A DNA stretch of 64,000 nt, from positions 53,251,189 through 53,315,188 of the forward strand of contig CM075938.1 in the NCBI GenBank assembly GCA_038030265.1, read 5' to 3'. Within the stretch, counting starts at the first letter, position 1, and each line of letters begins with the position of its first letter. Of this stretch, positions 23,525 to 35,450 are shown piece by piece. The notes beneath the pieces were generated by a model, which saw only the letters and a program-made list of their open reading frames with translations, was not told where the DNA came from and ran no database searches. The stretch comes from Corythucha ciliata. Taxonomy: Eukaryota; Arthropoda; Insecta; Hemiptera; Tingidae. The translations under genes and the position numbers were made by a program.

Positions 23525-24470
23525 TAACAAAAAAACGTCGATCTCCGTCTTCGTTAACACTATTTTCGGCGATACACACGCCCTTTCCAACTTATGGGCA
23601 ACGCCTTTTTCAGCTCGATCTTGGTCTTCGCCGCTTGTTTCCATTCGTTTTCACCGTGGCAAGAGTATCTCGTCCCATTATCGGCGCGTTCTCTCGACTC
23701 TCTCACTTCTAAATAATCCGGCATCGACTGGTTTATTCATTCAAAAACTCGTCATCCAAGATTCCGAACTTTACTGCGATATTATATCGACCAAACGCAT
23801 CAGACCTTTCGTTCCAGAGGCCCGCCGCTATGAAATTTTCCAACACTTTTCACGGCATCGCTCATCTCGGCGTTCGCGCCAGCTCGAAACTCATCCGCGC
23901 ACGGTTCGTTTGGCCTAGAATGGTAACCGATATCAAACTGGCAATCCTGCCAGAGTTCGAATGTACAAAGACATGAAAAGACGCCTCTATCCCAGTTTTT
24001 ACTTCCGGACGAAAGATTCTCTCATATTCACACCGATGTAATCGGTCCACTTCCCCAGTCTCAAGGATTCCGGTACTTGCTCACCTCCACTGATAGATTT
24101 ACACGCTGGATTGAAGCGATTCCTACGGTAGTTCAATCAGCCGAAACCGTGGCAGAAACTCTATTCTCCGGTTGGATATGTCGATTCGGCTGCCCAGTAA
24201 CCATCGTTATACTGACCATAGGGTCGTAACTTTACGTCCAATCTTTTCAAAAAAGTCTCCACGATCCTAGACGTAGACCTTCGCCACACGATCTCAGTAA
24301 ACAAGAGACGCGTCGTCGTCACCCGCGACAAATTAAAGCCGTCGTATACAACCAATGACCCGGGCCATATGACATATGCCAGCAATAGTCACAAGCCCGC
24401 ACCACCCGACCCTGGGGCGACTTCAATTTTTATCGTCGGCCTGACTCCGTCATTCCAGGAGGAGGAATGG
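23525..24470 (+). pseudogene. Gypsy integrase remnant
   Basis: The first frame carries LYCDII and RPFVPEARRYEIFQ, the segment before the integrase zinc finger. The frame then shifts to HGIAHLGVRASSKLIRARFV and WPRM, the finger region. After further breaks comes [15 protein letters not shown] with the first catalytic Asp, [16 protein letters not shown] and [14 protein letters not shown]; the second Asp region near 24215 is corrupted. Frame pieces near 24280-24350 (VVVTRDKLKPSY) match the C-terminal end of Gypsy pol. At least three frameshifts and several stops make it non-functional. Confidence 0.8.
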
Positions 24471-24661
24471 TGTAGCGTGCCAACAGCTAACAAACCTCAA
24501 TCTTTATTTCAAAAAAACCTTATGTTTAAAAAAACAACATATTAAGTCAGTTTGATCGCGAGTTCGTATTTTCCCAATTTTTCATTGTCGTACTTAATAA
24601 AAAAAATCTCTAAATCTTTCGTTGGCCGTTATTTTGTATACCAAAGAGAACGCGACCAACA
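24471..24661 (+). repeat. 3-prime LTR of the deleted Gypsy element
   Basis: 191 bp, starts TGTAGCGTGCCAACAGCTAA and ends CGACCAACA, with TG and CA termini. The first 44 bases recur at 23481. Confidence 0.8.
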
Positions 24662-26012
24662 CGATCACCAAATACTGGCCGAATACATGAATGATGGCTT
24701 GAAGTTCTGTTCTCTAAGCTGAGCTTAGGAGCTTAAACTCCAATAAGAATTTTTGGTATTTTGAATACAAAATCGTTTAAACCCAACGCAACACTTAAAC
24801 AGACATTGTCGAGACCTAACCCTCCTTATGCCACTAATTTCGGTAAAATTCCGAAATTCCTGGAATATAGTAAGATCATCGGACAGTGCGGCGTTGGTCC
24901 ACTGTTCGAATACGCAAGCCCTCGTCGTCATTGAAATCCCCCCCTCCACCAAACAACTTTCCCACTGCTCATCACCCCTTGAAATGAACTGATAAAAGAC
25001 AGAGGAGTTTAACAGGAATGTACATTGCGTGTACGAGGGGGCAGTACATGAAACTACACTGTACATGTTGATTGTCTACAGTTGAAGGCTTCAGGAGAGA
25101 AATGTCTATAGAAAATAATGGATTCGAAACAGTTCAACCAAAAAAGTTGAAATTGGCGAACATTTTTAAAACTCGTATAACTTTTGACCTGTTCAATTTA
25201 AATTTGTTTATGCACTTACAATTTCCAAAGATAATTAAATCCTCTAAAACTTCCTTCCTGAGGGCTTTCTCCAATGTTCAACGGAAAACGTGGAATAAAA
25301 ATTTTTTTCGGACATTTTTACTTTGCGGGGCATGTATTTCGAGAACGGTTAGGAATTAGTGAAACATGCATATGACAAAAGTTTCTGATATTTATGTCAG
25401 CTTTAATTGGTTATCACAAAAGTTTTGCCTACAATGCTTTGTTTTCGAGATATCAGTGAAAATTCGAAAAATGGTACCTTCTTTGTGCTCCCCCCACTCG
25501 GGCTCACCTCCTAGGGGTGGGGACTTTTAGTATGTTTACCTCCTAACTAGTCCAAACATGGTTCCGGAGTCAAAATTTCTGCTTTCGCTCATTCCTTCTA
25601 GAATCATTCGTTGACTGGACTAACGGTAAAATAAGGCCATTGTTGACGTGATAAGTGACGTAAAGAATTGGCGTGAATTTTCTTAAGGTTCTTCTTAGCA
25701 TATGAAAAAAAAAAAAACTTCTCTATGATTTCAAAACTTCCAGAGTCTGTCACTCGATGTCTATTATCGATCAATTTCTATGCAATTGTTCTCGTCGGCA
25801 GGAGAGGGGGGGGAGTCAGTCCTTCACATCCGCCCCTGCCCCGAATTTCGAGAATGCTAGCCTTTAGGCGGGTTTGTAAACGTTCGAGTTGAGTATAGCA
25901 GCAAACGCATTTTTTGTTGGTTTTTTTTCCCCCCCGGCTTTGATTCTCCATGAACGGGAGCAGAGGAAAAAAGAGTTTCAAAGCGCGGAGGATGATGAAA
26001 AAAAATAGAAAA
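24662..26012. other. Sequence without recognised genes
   Basis: No counterpart within the window. CTCCTTATGCCACTAA near 24822 resembles the CAGTGGCGTA-type end motif of dispersed repeats. A 113-codon minus-strand open frame (24725-25066) has no recognisable similarity and is not called. Confidence 0.5.
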
Positions 26013-27098
26013 TCTGCCGCCTCTGATACTGACTCTCACTTTTATAAATCTCATGCGATGAATTGGATGAAACATTAATGAAAAAAAAGGGGAAAGAGGG
26101 ATTAAGTGCAGTTGGAACACTTTATCAAGTGATTTTTTCCCTATCTAATTTGCGTAAAACCATCAACGACATTTACCGTCAATGTTCCATTTATAACCAG
26201 AAACTTTATCCAGTTTTTTTTCTTAAATTCTTTGATTGCCTTATAACCGTTCTTGCTTCGTTAGTTACAAGTGATCTTGGTGTGGTGGTGGAATTGAGGG
26301 GGGCGATTATGCGTATTCACGTCGGGGGATAACTTTATTTCCTCTGTCTCATTAATTTAAAAAGAACTTGTTGAAAGAGGAACTTGATTGTCTGTGAAAA
26401 GATCAAAGGAAGGCCAGATTTCTCCTTGTGATTGTGCCTTGGGTTGAAGTGAGGGGGGAGGGATTGTGTAGTTGACCCGAGTTTATATCTCTTCTTATTG
26501 TGGCTTTATGGCAAGTTAGCTTCCGTCAAAAAGCGGTCGTTATCTTAATTATTCGAAGGATAAAAGCCCCCCCCCCATACTCCTCCACCTTCTATCACAT
26601 CAAACGTTTTAGAACGTGTTAGAACGTGAGTTTTGATCGTGACATCGCCTGGTTCTGTAGTGTTTTCCCTTGACTACTGTGAAAGATTACAGCTATTTCC
26701 ACTCCATTAAAGGAAATGGAGACAGAATTATTGTGCTTAACCGCATTGTTATTCTAAAACTTGGGAATTTCCCCTATTAAACTCAAGAGGAAAGGAAAAG
26801 TGAGTCTTCAAACTCGTTGGGAGGTAAAGATAGGGAAACGCATATCAATTGAGAGTTTTCGAGAGGGGTTTTGGTTTGCTTCCAATCTCTTCCTTTCGCG
26901 CTTGAAAGTTGACGGTAACTTTATAGGGAGAGGGTGCTCTTCAAAACCTTCTCATCGCGCCCTTGCCTTCTCTATCTCTCGACTTTCAATTTTATTTTTC
27001 TTCTCTCCCCCCCCCCCACCACCACCAACACCTACACGACATCAACAAAAACAATTGACGCCATAAAAATGAAGTATGAAAAGGTGAAATTCACTTAC

Positions 27099-27244
27099 GT
27101 ATGTTGTAGTCGGAAGAGCGCACACGTACACCGCCGTGAGAAGAACGGCGACGAATAATTCTCGATTCCTGCCCAGGGTTCGAGGATATTCGTCGCATAG
27201 TGCTGTAATCATTGCTTCCATTCCGCCGAAAGTGCTATCCAAAC
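27099..27244 (-). CDS. SERT: SERT exon, TM8 end and TM9 (copy B)
   Basis: Matches 1088-1233. No TM10-12 exon was found in 18278-27098. If the window order is real, the next exon in the direction of transcription is the TM3 exon of copy A at 17349, which would give an impossible repeat of TM3-TM9. If the copies are alleles, the remaining exons lie farther downstream. Confidence 0.92.
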
Positions 27245-27644
27245 CTGAAGCGAGAGAGAAAAATTTAGGATTACAGGTCCGCCGGTGGAAGGGGTAGGGT
27301 GACGTTTCTCAAATATTCAGCAAGGAAACTTCCAATTTAGCGATTTAAGGCTTCAAATGGCCCTTTTGCCATCACTTGCAATTTTCGTGTCTATTTAGTT
27401 CAAAAACTAGCAATTCCCAATTCAACTATTCCCAATTTAAATCATGAGAACCACGGGGGGAGGCGCACGCCCTGGGAGCACCTGGCTGATCATCATTAAA
27501 ACTCAACGCTTATTGACACAATCTTGAAATTTTCGCACAAAAAACAGATTTTCCATACAAAAAAAAATTGTAATTTTTCACAAAGTCGCTTCACGGCTAA
27601 AATTGACAAAAACGCTAATTCGTTTAATGTGGTTTGGAGCATTT

Positions 27645-28935
27645 TTATAGGTTGATCTCAGCAGTGATTGGACCTTTGCTGTGGTTGAGACCATAGATGT
27701 GCGGCTGTGAGCTTTGCTGTGGTTAAACCGTTGATCAAAGCAGTGGTTAGAATTTGCTGTGGTTAGGTGTGGTAGGTCCAACCACAGCAAAGGTCCCACC
27801 ACAGGTCCGCAAGCAAAAGTCACAGCGATGGTCAAACTACAGTAGAAGTCCAACCAAAGTAAAAGTCCATCCACAGCAAAGGTCCAACCACAGCAATGGT
27901 CAAACCAAAGTATAATTCCAACCACAGCAAAAGTCCAACCACAGCAATTTTCCGACCACAGCAAAGGTCCAACCACAGCAATGGTCAAACCACAGTAGAA
28001 GTCCAACCACAGCAAAGATCCAACCACAGCAAACGTCCGACCACAGCAAAGGTCCAACCACAGCAATGGTCAAGCCACAGTAGAAGTCCAACCACAGCAA
28101 AGGTCCAACCACAGCAAAGGTCCAACCACAGCAAAAGTCCGACCACAGCAAAGGTCCAACCACAGCAATGGTCAAACCACAGTATAAGTCCAACCACAGC
28201 AAAAGTCCGACCACAGCAAAAGTCCAACCACAGCAATTTTCCGACCACAGCAAAGGTCCAACCACAGCAACGATCCAACCACAGCAAACGTCCGACCACA
28301 GCAAAGGTCCAACCACAGCAATAGTCAAGCCACAGTAGAAGTCTAACCACAGCAAAGGTCCAACCACAGCAAAGTCCAACCACAGCAAAGGTCGAACCAC
28401 AGCAATGGTCAAGCCACAGTAGAAGTCCAACCACAGCAAAGATCCAACCACAGCAAAGGTCCAACCACAGCAAAAGTCCGACCACAGCAAAGGTCCAACC
28501 ACAGCAATGGTCAAACCACAGTATAAGTCCAACCACAGCAAAAGTCCGACCACAGCAAAAGTCCAACCACAGCAATTTTCCGACCACAGCAAAGGTCCAA
28601 CCACAGCAATAGTCAAGCCACAGTAGAAGTCTAACAACAGCAAAGGTCCAACCACAGCAAAGTCCAACCACAGCAAAGGTCGAACCACAGCGATGGTCAA
28701 ACCACAGTAGAAGTCCAACCCCAGCAAGCATACAACCACAGCAAAAGTCCGACCACAGCAATGGTTCAACCACAGCAATGGTCCGCAACCACAGCAATGG
28801 TCCAACCATAGCAAAAGTCCAACCACAGCAAAGCTCACAACCACATCGATGGTCAAACCACAGCAAAGCTCCAACCACCATATGACCATTGCTGTGGTTG
28901 GAGCTTTTCTGTGGTTGGAAATTTCCTGTGGTTGG
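27645..28935. repeat. 17-bp minisatellite AACCACAGCAAAGGTCC (copy B)
   Basis: Counterpart of 1640-2570, expanded by several hundred bases. Blocks of about 170-240 bp recur inside it (for example the stretch holding CAAAGTCCAACCACAGCAAA and TAGAAGTCTAAC), so higher-order duplication explains part of the length gain. The TGTGGTTAGGTGTGGTAGG seed recurs near 27757-27776. Confidence 0.95.
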
Positions 28936-29589
28936 GCCATGGCTTTGGATTCACCTTTGTGCTTGAAATGTCGCTGTCGTTTGAGGATCTCCTTTGGTTA
29001 CAGCTTCGCTGGTGTTGGACCTTGGCTGTGCGGTTGGGCCTTTGCGGAATCATTGTACTGTGTTGGGGTCTTCTTGGTGTTTTTGGAGTTTGGCTGCGAT
29101 TGGATCTTCACTGTAGTTGGATGGAGGCCTTTCGAGAAAGAAGCACTGGGTCTGTTATACTCACCAAGGTGAAAGGGCCCCATTCAGTTTCGTCTCTGGG
29201 TTCGCGAATACTCTCTATCCACGGCCTCGATGGCAATAGGCCACGACGATCAAAATCCACCCAAAAGGGGCTGTCATTGCACCCAAAAAGTGGTCAAAAA
29301 TGTGCGTTTGGCCTTGCCATCATGGTACCTCCGTCACTTTTCTCAAAAGGCGACCAACCATTGTCCGCGGAGGCTCTTCCTAGCACTGTAGACCAAGTGG
29401 CCAAAAACAGGTGCGTCATAGTGAGAAGACAAGCCATTAGTATAGGTCTCTTCATGGAATTATGCTGGTTTGACGAAAACCGAAGCTTTACTTTTTTTTA
29501 TACTCTTTATACAATGCAAGTCAAGTCCGTGGTTAGAATCAGGAAAAAAAAACGCTATATTTTGGTTAAAATTGTAACCTTTTTGGGAC
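28936..29589. other. SERT intron, no gene (copy B)
   Basis: Counterpart of 2571-3500 without the 311-bp segment. One extra TTTCCTGTGGTTGG unit is present near 28921. Confidence 0.5.
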
Positions 29590-30010
29590 AAATATCAGCG
29601 AAATTGTGAGTCACATCTCTGAGATTCATGATTCTGCAAAGTTCACGCCTTAATTTCAGCGAAACTGGGAGTCTCGGTTTTTTAATTTCGCAAAATTGCA
29701 AGTTGGCGGTACTGCTTTTTTGTTTGTTTTTTTTTTTCTCATCGTTGACCCGGACCTAGCCGCCCATAACAAGAGCCCTGCTGCCCAAAGTCGGACTAAT
29801 AGCCGCAAAATTATTACAAGCAATTACCTGCAAAATTTTTGCGAAATTGCAAGTTTCAGGTTCTAATTTTCGCGGAAATGCAAGGTTTTTTTTTAACTTT
29901 TCATTGGGTGCAAACCCTCTGGAAACCGGTTTCCGAAACCGGAAACTGGTTTCGCGGTTTAATTTACGCAAAGTTACAAGTTTCGGTTCTTTATTTCGGC
30001 GAAATTTTGA
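29590..30010. repeat. Degenerate GCGAAATTGCAAGTTTCGG repeats (copy B)
   Basis: Matches 3500-3850 but with inserted units around 29850-29980, including GGAAACCGGTTTCCGAAACC, a near-palindrome. Length variation between copies is typical of slippage. Confidence 0.65.
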
Positions 30011-30704
30011 ATCTTGGCCTCTAACAGTGTCAATTTTATAGAGAAAGCCAAAGCCACTCACGTACAGCATTCGGTTCAGAAAAACTTGCCTTAAGACGTC
30101 CATTTCTGACGGGCGTTTTTGGACGAGAACTTGTCAATTTAGCCCCGAACTAACCGCTTTTGGCAAAAAAATTCTAAGAAATAACGTAAATCGATCATTT
30201 TTGGCCATTACTTAAGGGGCGCAGTATGATCTCTCAATTTAACCCTTCGTATCCTCTGCCTATATAGGGGTGGTAAACACAGGGACGGACACTTTTTCAA
30301 CAACATAACTGGGAACGGGAAAGATTATTTGCCCCCCCCCTCAACCTTCTCTTTTTTCACTCTCGGTAAATTCTTAAATACATAATAAAAAGAATGGCAT
30401 TTTTCCCACGAAAGTCCATTTCCAATATTGGCTCTCTCCTTGAAGCATTTAATCACTTGAGTACACTCAGAGTCATCGTAATTTTTTTTTTTTTTTTACA
30501 ACTACGCTCCTCTTGCTTTCATCGTCGAGGCATTTTTACGTTGTTCAAGATTATCTTCGTCCCCTTTTTTTAAACGAGCCATCGATCAAATAAGAAGGGG
30601 GTACGTTCTTTCGCGTTGTTTTATTATTCAGGAGACTTTAAGTTTATTGATTGCATTTTTCACGTAAAACTGCATTTTTAAAAAGTCGTAAATTATGCAC
30701 TTAC

Positions 30705-30803
30705 CGAGAGTTATGAGCATTAAGAAGAAAATAATCGACCAGAATACGCTGCCTGTCATAGTGGCGATCGCTTCGGGGTACACGATGAAAACGAGACCCG
30801 GAC
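30705..30803 (-). CDS. SERT: SERT exon, loop 4 and TM8 start (copy B)
   Basis: Matches 4517-4615 with the same split Gly codons at both ends. No coding difference was seen by eye. Confidence 0.92.
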
Positions 30804-30907
30804 CTGTAAAAAAAAAAAAATCGGGGTGTTTTTTTTTTTAATTTCATCTTATTCGGGTGGGGGGGGGGCATAATAAGAAAAATCAAGCTCAAAAAAAAAA
30901 AAAAAAC

Positions 30908-31136
30908 CTTCCAATTCGAGGTTGTCAACGCTTTTATTTTGAACGTGCGCCATGTAACCGAGCACGGAGAAAATGACAAAACCAGCCAAGAACGACGTCA
31001 AACAATTGATACACGATGTGAGAATGGCGTCGTGATAGCAGTTGTTGTGAAATTTATTGTAACTGGCCAGTGCCAATAATGTGCCAAAACCGGGACCGAG
31101 TGAGAAGAAAATTTGAGCAGCTGCGTCGATCCAGAC
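30908..31136 (-). CDS. SERT: SERT exon, TM6-TM7 (copy B)
   Basis: Matches 4715-4943, including the [18 protein letters not shown] segment and TM7. The donor again sits in a poly-T run, which is several bases longer than in copy A. Confidence 0.95.
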
Positions 31137-31244
31137 CTTTGGGGGTGTTTTTTGGGAGGATGAAAAAACAAAAAAACAAACAACACATGTATTACTGGGG
31201 GTGGGGTGGGGGTGAATGGTAAAGAGAATATGTTGAGAACAAAC

Positions 31245-31379
31245 TTTCGGTGTCGCCAATTTGTGCCATTGAGGAGTGAGGTAGTAGCTAATTCCTTTAG
31301 CCGCCCCGGGAAGTGTTATACCGCGAAAAAGAAGGATAAAAAGGACGACGTAAGGAAGTAACGCTGTGATCCAAACGGC
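31245..31379 (-). CDS. SERT: SERT exon, TM5 (copy B)
   Basis: Matches 5052-5186: 45 codons ending LATPK, phase 0 at both ends, same TTTCCAG acceptor and GTTTGT donor. No coding difference was seen. Confidence 0.9.
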
Positions 31380-32169
31380 CTGGAAATATAAAATATAATT
31401 AGCTATAATTAATTAAACAATTAAAAGTCCACCCCTGAAAAATGAAAGGCATATTTGAGTGTCCCCCTTCCCCCCCCCACAAAAACATTACTTTTGACGC
31501 AGACGATACACCTCTTATCCCCGTTCTCTTGATGTCCTAGGATTGAATTAAAAACATTTTCAAAGAATTCTTTACGGGAAGAAGAATACCGCCTCGCTGT
31601 TCATTACCGGTTGCATTAATTTAAATTTACCACAAGCCAACTCCCCTCACCACCACCACCGACCCCCCCCCCATCTTTACGAACCGCACACTTTCAATTC
31701 CTTTATCGGTTCACCGTGGTCCGTTCATTCAACATCTTCCAATTAATCAGGCAGATCCAGTCTAGTTCGCTTTGATCTTATTTTTTTTATTATTATCCGA
31801 TGGATGGTTAAGCTGGGACGGTCTTTTCACCGTCTTTGGTCATTTTCAAGGGGTATGAGTGTGAGAGGGGGGAGAGGGGGACAGATTCCCTTCCCTATAG
31901 ACCTTTTTTCCCCCAATTTTCTTAGTTCCTTTCCTTTCATTACACTACAAGGTAGACACCGGAAGAAACTGAAGGAAAATTCAACTTGAAATTAGCTTCT
32001 TTCAGACACTGGCGGCCCTACACGTATCGGGGCCCCGAAGCCCCTAAAAGTCTCTATAATTATACATACCTAATATAAACCTCTATTGGTAACCGATAAG
32101 GCCTTTTCCTAATTGTAGCCGAGGCCTTTTTCTTATTTTAGGCAAATCACCTCTATTTCCACAACCTAT

Positions 32170-32594
32170 CTAAGTTTAAGCCGCGAATTTTTCCATTTTA
32201 GCCGCGAATGAGCGCTTTTGGTCAACTTTTCCAGAAAAATTAGCGCTTTTCGCCGCAATTTGGCACAAATTAGCCACGGATTAGTGGGTAAACCCTACCC
32301 CCCCCCACCATATAGACATAAATACGCGCTTTTTCTCAACTTTAGCAGCAAAGTAGCTTTTTTATCCTGTGAGTGTGAATCAGCGATGTTTCTCAACTTT
32401 TTCTCGAGTTGGCGTTTTCCACAATTTTAGCTGCAACTTAGCGATTTTTCCTTGCAGGGAACAGGGAATTAGCACGACTTTACTAAGTTTGAGCTGAAAA
32501 TTAGCGTTTTACTCAATATTAGCCGCAAAATAGCGGTTTTTTCTAAATGTTTACGACAAATTAGCATTTTTATGTTCACCATAACCATAACGTT
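32170..32594. repeat. Degenerate ~30-bp minisatellite (copy B), truncated by LINE insertion
   Basis: Matches 5985-6391 and then stops abruptly at ACCATAACG, where LINE sequence begins. The last 280 bp of the copy A array (6392-6671) are missing. Confidence 0.85.
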
Positions 32595-33189
32595 ATGGTT
32601 AAACGCCTCGCCGAATATATTATCGGCGAGGGTAAAATTGAGAGGTACAGATATCTTCGTGAATGAAGACTAGTGGTGTGACGTGACAGCTTTTGTTGGT
32701 CACAGTGACAACTAGCTCCGGTGACTGTGCAGTCACTGTGACAAAAACCAGTGATTTTGTCACTTGAGTGACTACTGAGGGCCTGTTCTATAACATACTG
32801 ATGTCACTATCACTGTATGTTTCCACCCGTCCTTCCCATCAACATGTGATTTAATTTGGGGCGGACGGTTGGAAAAGGATATTCCTAGGAACCCTGAAAT
32901 CTTACGGGACAGGCCCCCTGTAGCAGTTCGTTTGAGCAAATGCCTAAAGTTACCGGACACGCCGGTATCTGTGTGAATTTCATTCTCAGACCCAACAAAC
33001 CCTATTTATAGGGCAAATGAGAGACACGATTTCGCAAATCAATTTTGTTTGCATCGGTTATAAAAAAAATATATAATTCTTTTTCTAACTTTATCCGTGG
33101 AAAACTCCTATGAACGGCGAACCCACAGCCTCAAATGCAAACACGAAGGTGAGTCATGGATCAAAAACTGCAATGCACGAATTTACCTA

Positions 33190-33380
33190 GGAACATAGGC
33201 ATAGCCAGAGGGGGGCAGGGCTAGGCAGCTGCCCTCTCCTAGACTCAAAAATGCAGATTTAGTGGGGCAGTTGCTCACCCCTAGATGCATTCTGAAAGTA
33301 CAAATCTTTCAGGATAATCACATTGTGTTTCGTCAACGCTCACTAAAAAAATAACTTCACGGATTTCACTAATAAAAAAA
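33190..33380. repeat. Dispersed repeat shared with 49370-49560
   Basis: GGGGGGCAG, CAGCTGCCCTCTCC, GTGGGGCAGTTGCTCACCCC, and GTCAACGCTCACTAAAAAAA occur in the same order near 49370-49560, diverged. Probably an old mobile-element piece of unknown class. Confidence 0.6.
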
Positions 33381-33589
33381 TAAATTTCAACGGGTTTTGT
33401 CGCTCACAAAACGGGTATCGCAAGGATGACATAATTCAAAGACCAAATTCGCCGTTTTTGCGTCCTAGAATATCATTTTCGCAGACAGACGCGGATTCAG
33501 TATTTGCTCAAGAGAGGTGCTAGAGAAACGATGTGGTTCACTCTACTAAAACTGGTTTGACAGCCTTTTCACTGCCTAAAAATATTTAA

Positions 33590-34345
33590 AACTAGCTATT
33601 TGCACTATAAAAACGGCTAAAGTAACTAAAATCACGCCTAAAAATACAAAACTGTCGATTCGCGTTTTGAAAATGTCTAAAACTGGACATCACGTGCCCT
33701 AAAAATTGATGGCGACTGGTGAACTTCTGAAAATGCCTGAAAAGATCATGATTACCGCCCGAAAGTAGCTAAATCGACCATTCGTGCGCTAAAATTGATC
33801 AGACTGGCCATTCTTGAGCCAAATATGACCATAATGCGCGCTTTTGGCGTGACGGACTAATGAAGCCCTGAAAACGGCCAAAATGACTTCACGTGCCCTG
33901 GATATGCCTAAAAAAGATTATTCCCTCCCTGAAAATGGCAAAATCGACAATTTGCGCACCAGGAATGGTCAAACTTCATGGCCTTGGCTCTATGGACTAG
34001 GAATTTGAGCCCTGAAAATGGCAAAACTGACGATTCGTGTCTTTAAAATGGCTAAAACTACTATATTTGAACCCTAGAAATTGCCGAATTTACTTTACGA
34101 GCTCTAGAAATGGATTTCCTGACGAATCGAGCTCTAAAAATGTCTGAACAAGTGACTCCTGCCCTGAAAATGGCAAAATAGACCATTCGGAGCGCCGAAA
34201 ATGGCCAACCTGGCTGTTCTCGCCTTGACTTGGGACGTACTATTCGCTCCTATAACTGGAAAGACTGTGCGCCCTAAAAATGACAAGTATAGCTATTCAA
34301 GCCTTGAAATCGTCAAAACTGACACTATGTGCCCTGAAAAGCCGT
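33590..34345. repeat. Degenerate tandem repeat CCTGAAAATGGCAAAACTGA inside hAT
   Basis: Irregular units of about 30-45 bp with GCCCTGAAAATGGC and AAACTGACNATTCG cores. Part of the hAT interior. Confidence 0.75.
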
Positions 34346-34359
34346 GCCCAACAAAGTAA

Positions 34360-35450
34360 ATATATGTCAATTTTGAAGTAAAATATTCAGTTTTGAGGTA
34401 AAGTGATATTTTTTGGGTGGAACCGCAAGTTTCAGGGTAAAATCGTCAGTTTAGAAACGTCTTTGGGATGAAATCGTAAGTTTTGGAATTAAAACATTCA
34501 GTTTTGGGGTAAAATGACCAGTTTTGTATTAACGTCGTCAGTTATGAGGCAACACGTCAGCTTTGGCGTGAAATCGTCTGTTTTGGTATAAAATCGTCAC
34601 TTTTGCGATGAATTTGTCACTTTTTTTGTGTGTGAAATCACCTGTTTTCAAGGCAGAATGGCCTAAAATCACCCGTTTTGAGGAAAACTTGAGTTAAAGT
34701 GTGACATTGTCAGTTTTAGAGTAAATTATCTAATTTTGAGGGGAAATTGTCGTTTCGGGTGTAAATGGAACAGTAAAGTTTAGTTTTAGGTTAAAATCGC
34801 CAGTTTTGTGGTACCATCTTCATTTGAGGGGGAGGGCATGTCAGCTTCGGCCAGGAATTGTACGTTTTTTTTTTACTAAAATCGCCAATTGAAGGATAAA
34901 ATTGGCAGTTTTTAGTACTGAGTGGTCTGTTAATTGCAATTAAAATCATTCGTTTTTGATCTTTTAGGTTAAACCCGCCATTTTTAGGCGGAATTCACCA
35001 GTTTTGGGGGGTAAAGACTTGAATTTTAAAAGTTGTACTGTGAAATTTTTAGTTTAGGCGTGAACACTTTGTCTTTGGCGTAGAAACGTCAGTTTTGAAG
35101 TAAAATATTCAGTTATACTAGAGTGAAATATTCAGTTTTTTTGTTGAAAAACGTCAGTTTTGAGTTAAAACCCGTTATTGTATGGATAAAAAATGTCGAA
35201 CTTTACGTATCTCAGACAAGACGTTCATGAAAAGTCGGTCACCCTGTATATTTGAATGCCATGTATCGATTTCCCGGGGAAATCGAATTGTCTGTTAATA
35301 GAAAAAGTCTGAATAGAATTGTCAGTTTTTGGATAGAAAATCAGGAATAGAAGGCTAAAACAGATAATTTCCGAACGAAGATGTCAGTTTTTGATGGATT
35401 ACGACCTTTTTTTGTGAAAACTCAGTTTCCGGGGAAGAATTTGACGATTT
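34360..35450. repeat. Degenerate ~20-bp repeat GTTTTGGGGTAAAATCGTCA inside hAT
   Basis: Tandem units around AGTTTTGAGGTAAAATCGTC with variable spacing, filling the right half of the hAT. Confidence 0.8.

Larger units (their letters stand above)
23481..24661 (+). mobile_element. Internally deleted Gypsy element with CGAT target duplication
   Basis: Flanked by CGAT at 23477-23480 and 24662-24665. The left end keeps only 44 bp of LTR (TGTAGCGTGCCAACAGCTAA onward to about 23524), which then jumps straight into pol. The right end has a full LTR. A large internal deletion removed the rest of the 5-prime LTR, gag, protease and reverse transcriptase. It is unrelated in sequence to the Gypsy elements at 8020 and 37829. 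Confidence 0.85.

Noticed and set aside
24725..25066. 113-codon minus-strand frame
   Set aside because: Runs over unique intergenic sequence without domain, promoter or splice support.
32777..32927. Possible small MITE with GGGCCTGTTCTATAA-like ends inside the hAT
   Set aside because: The inverted repeats are imperfect and no target duplication is visible.
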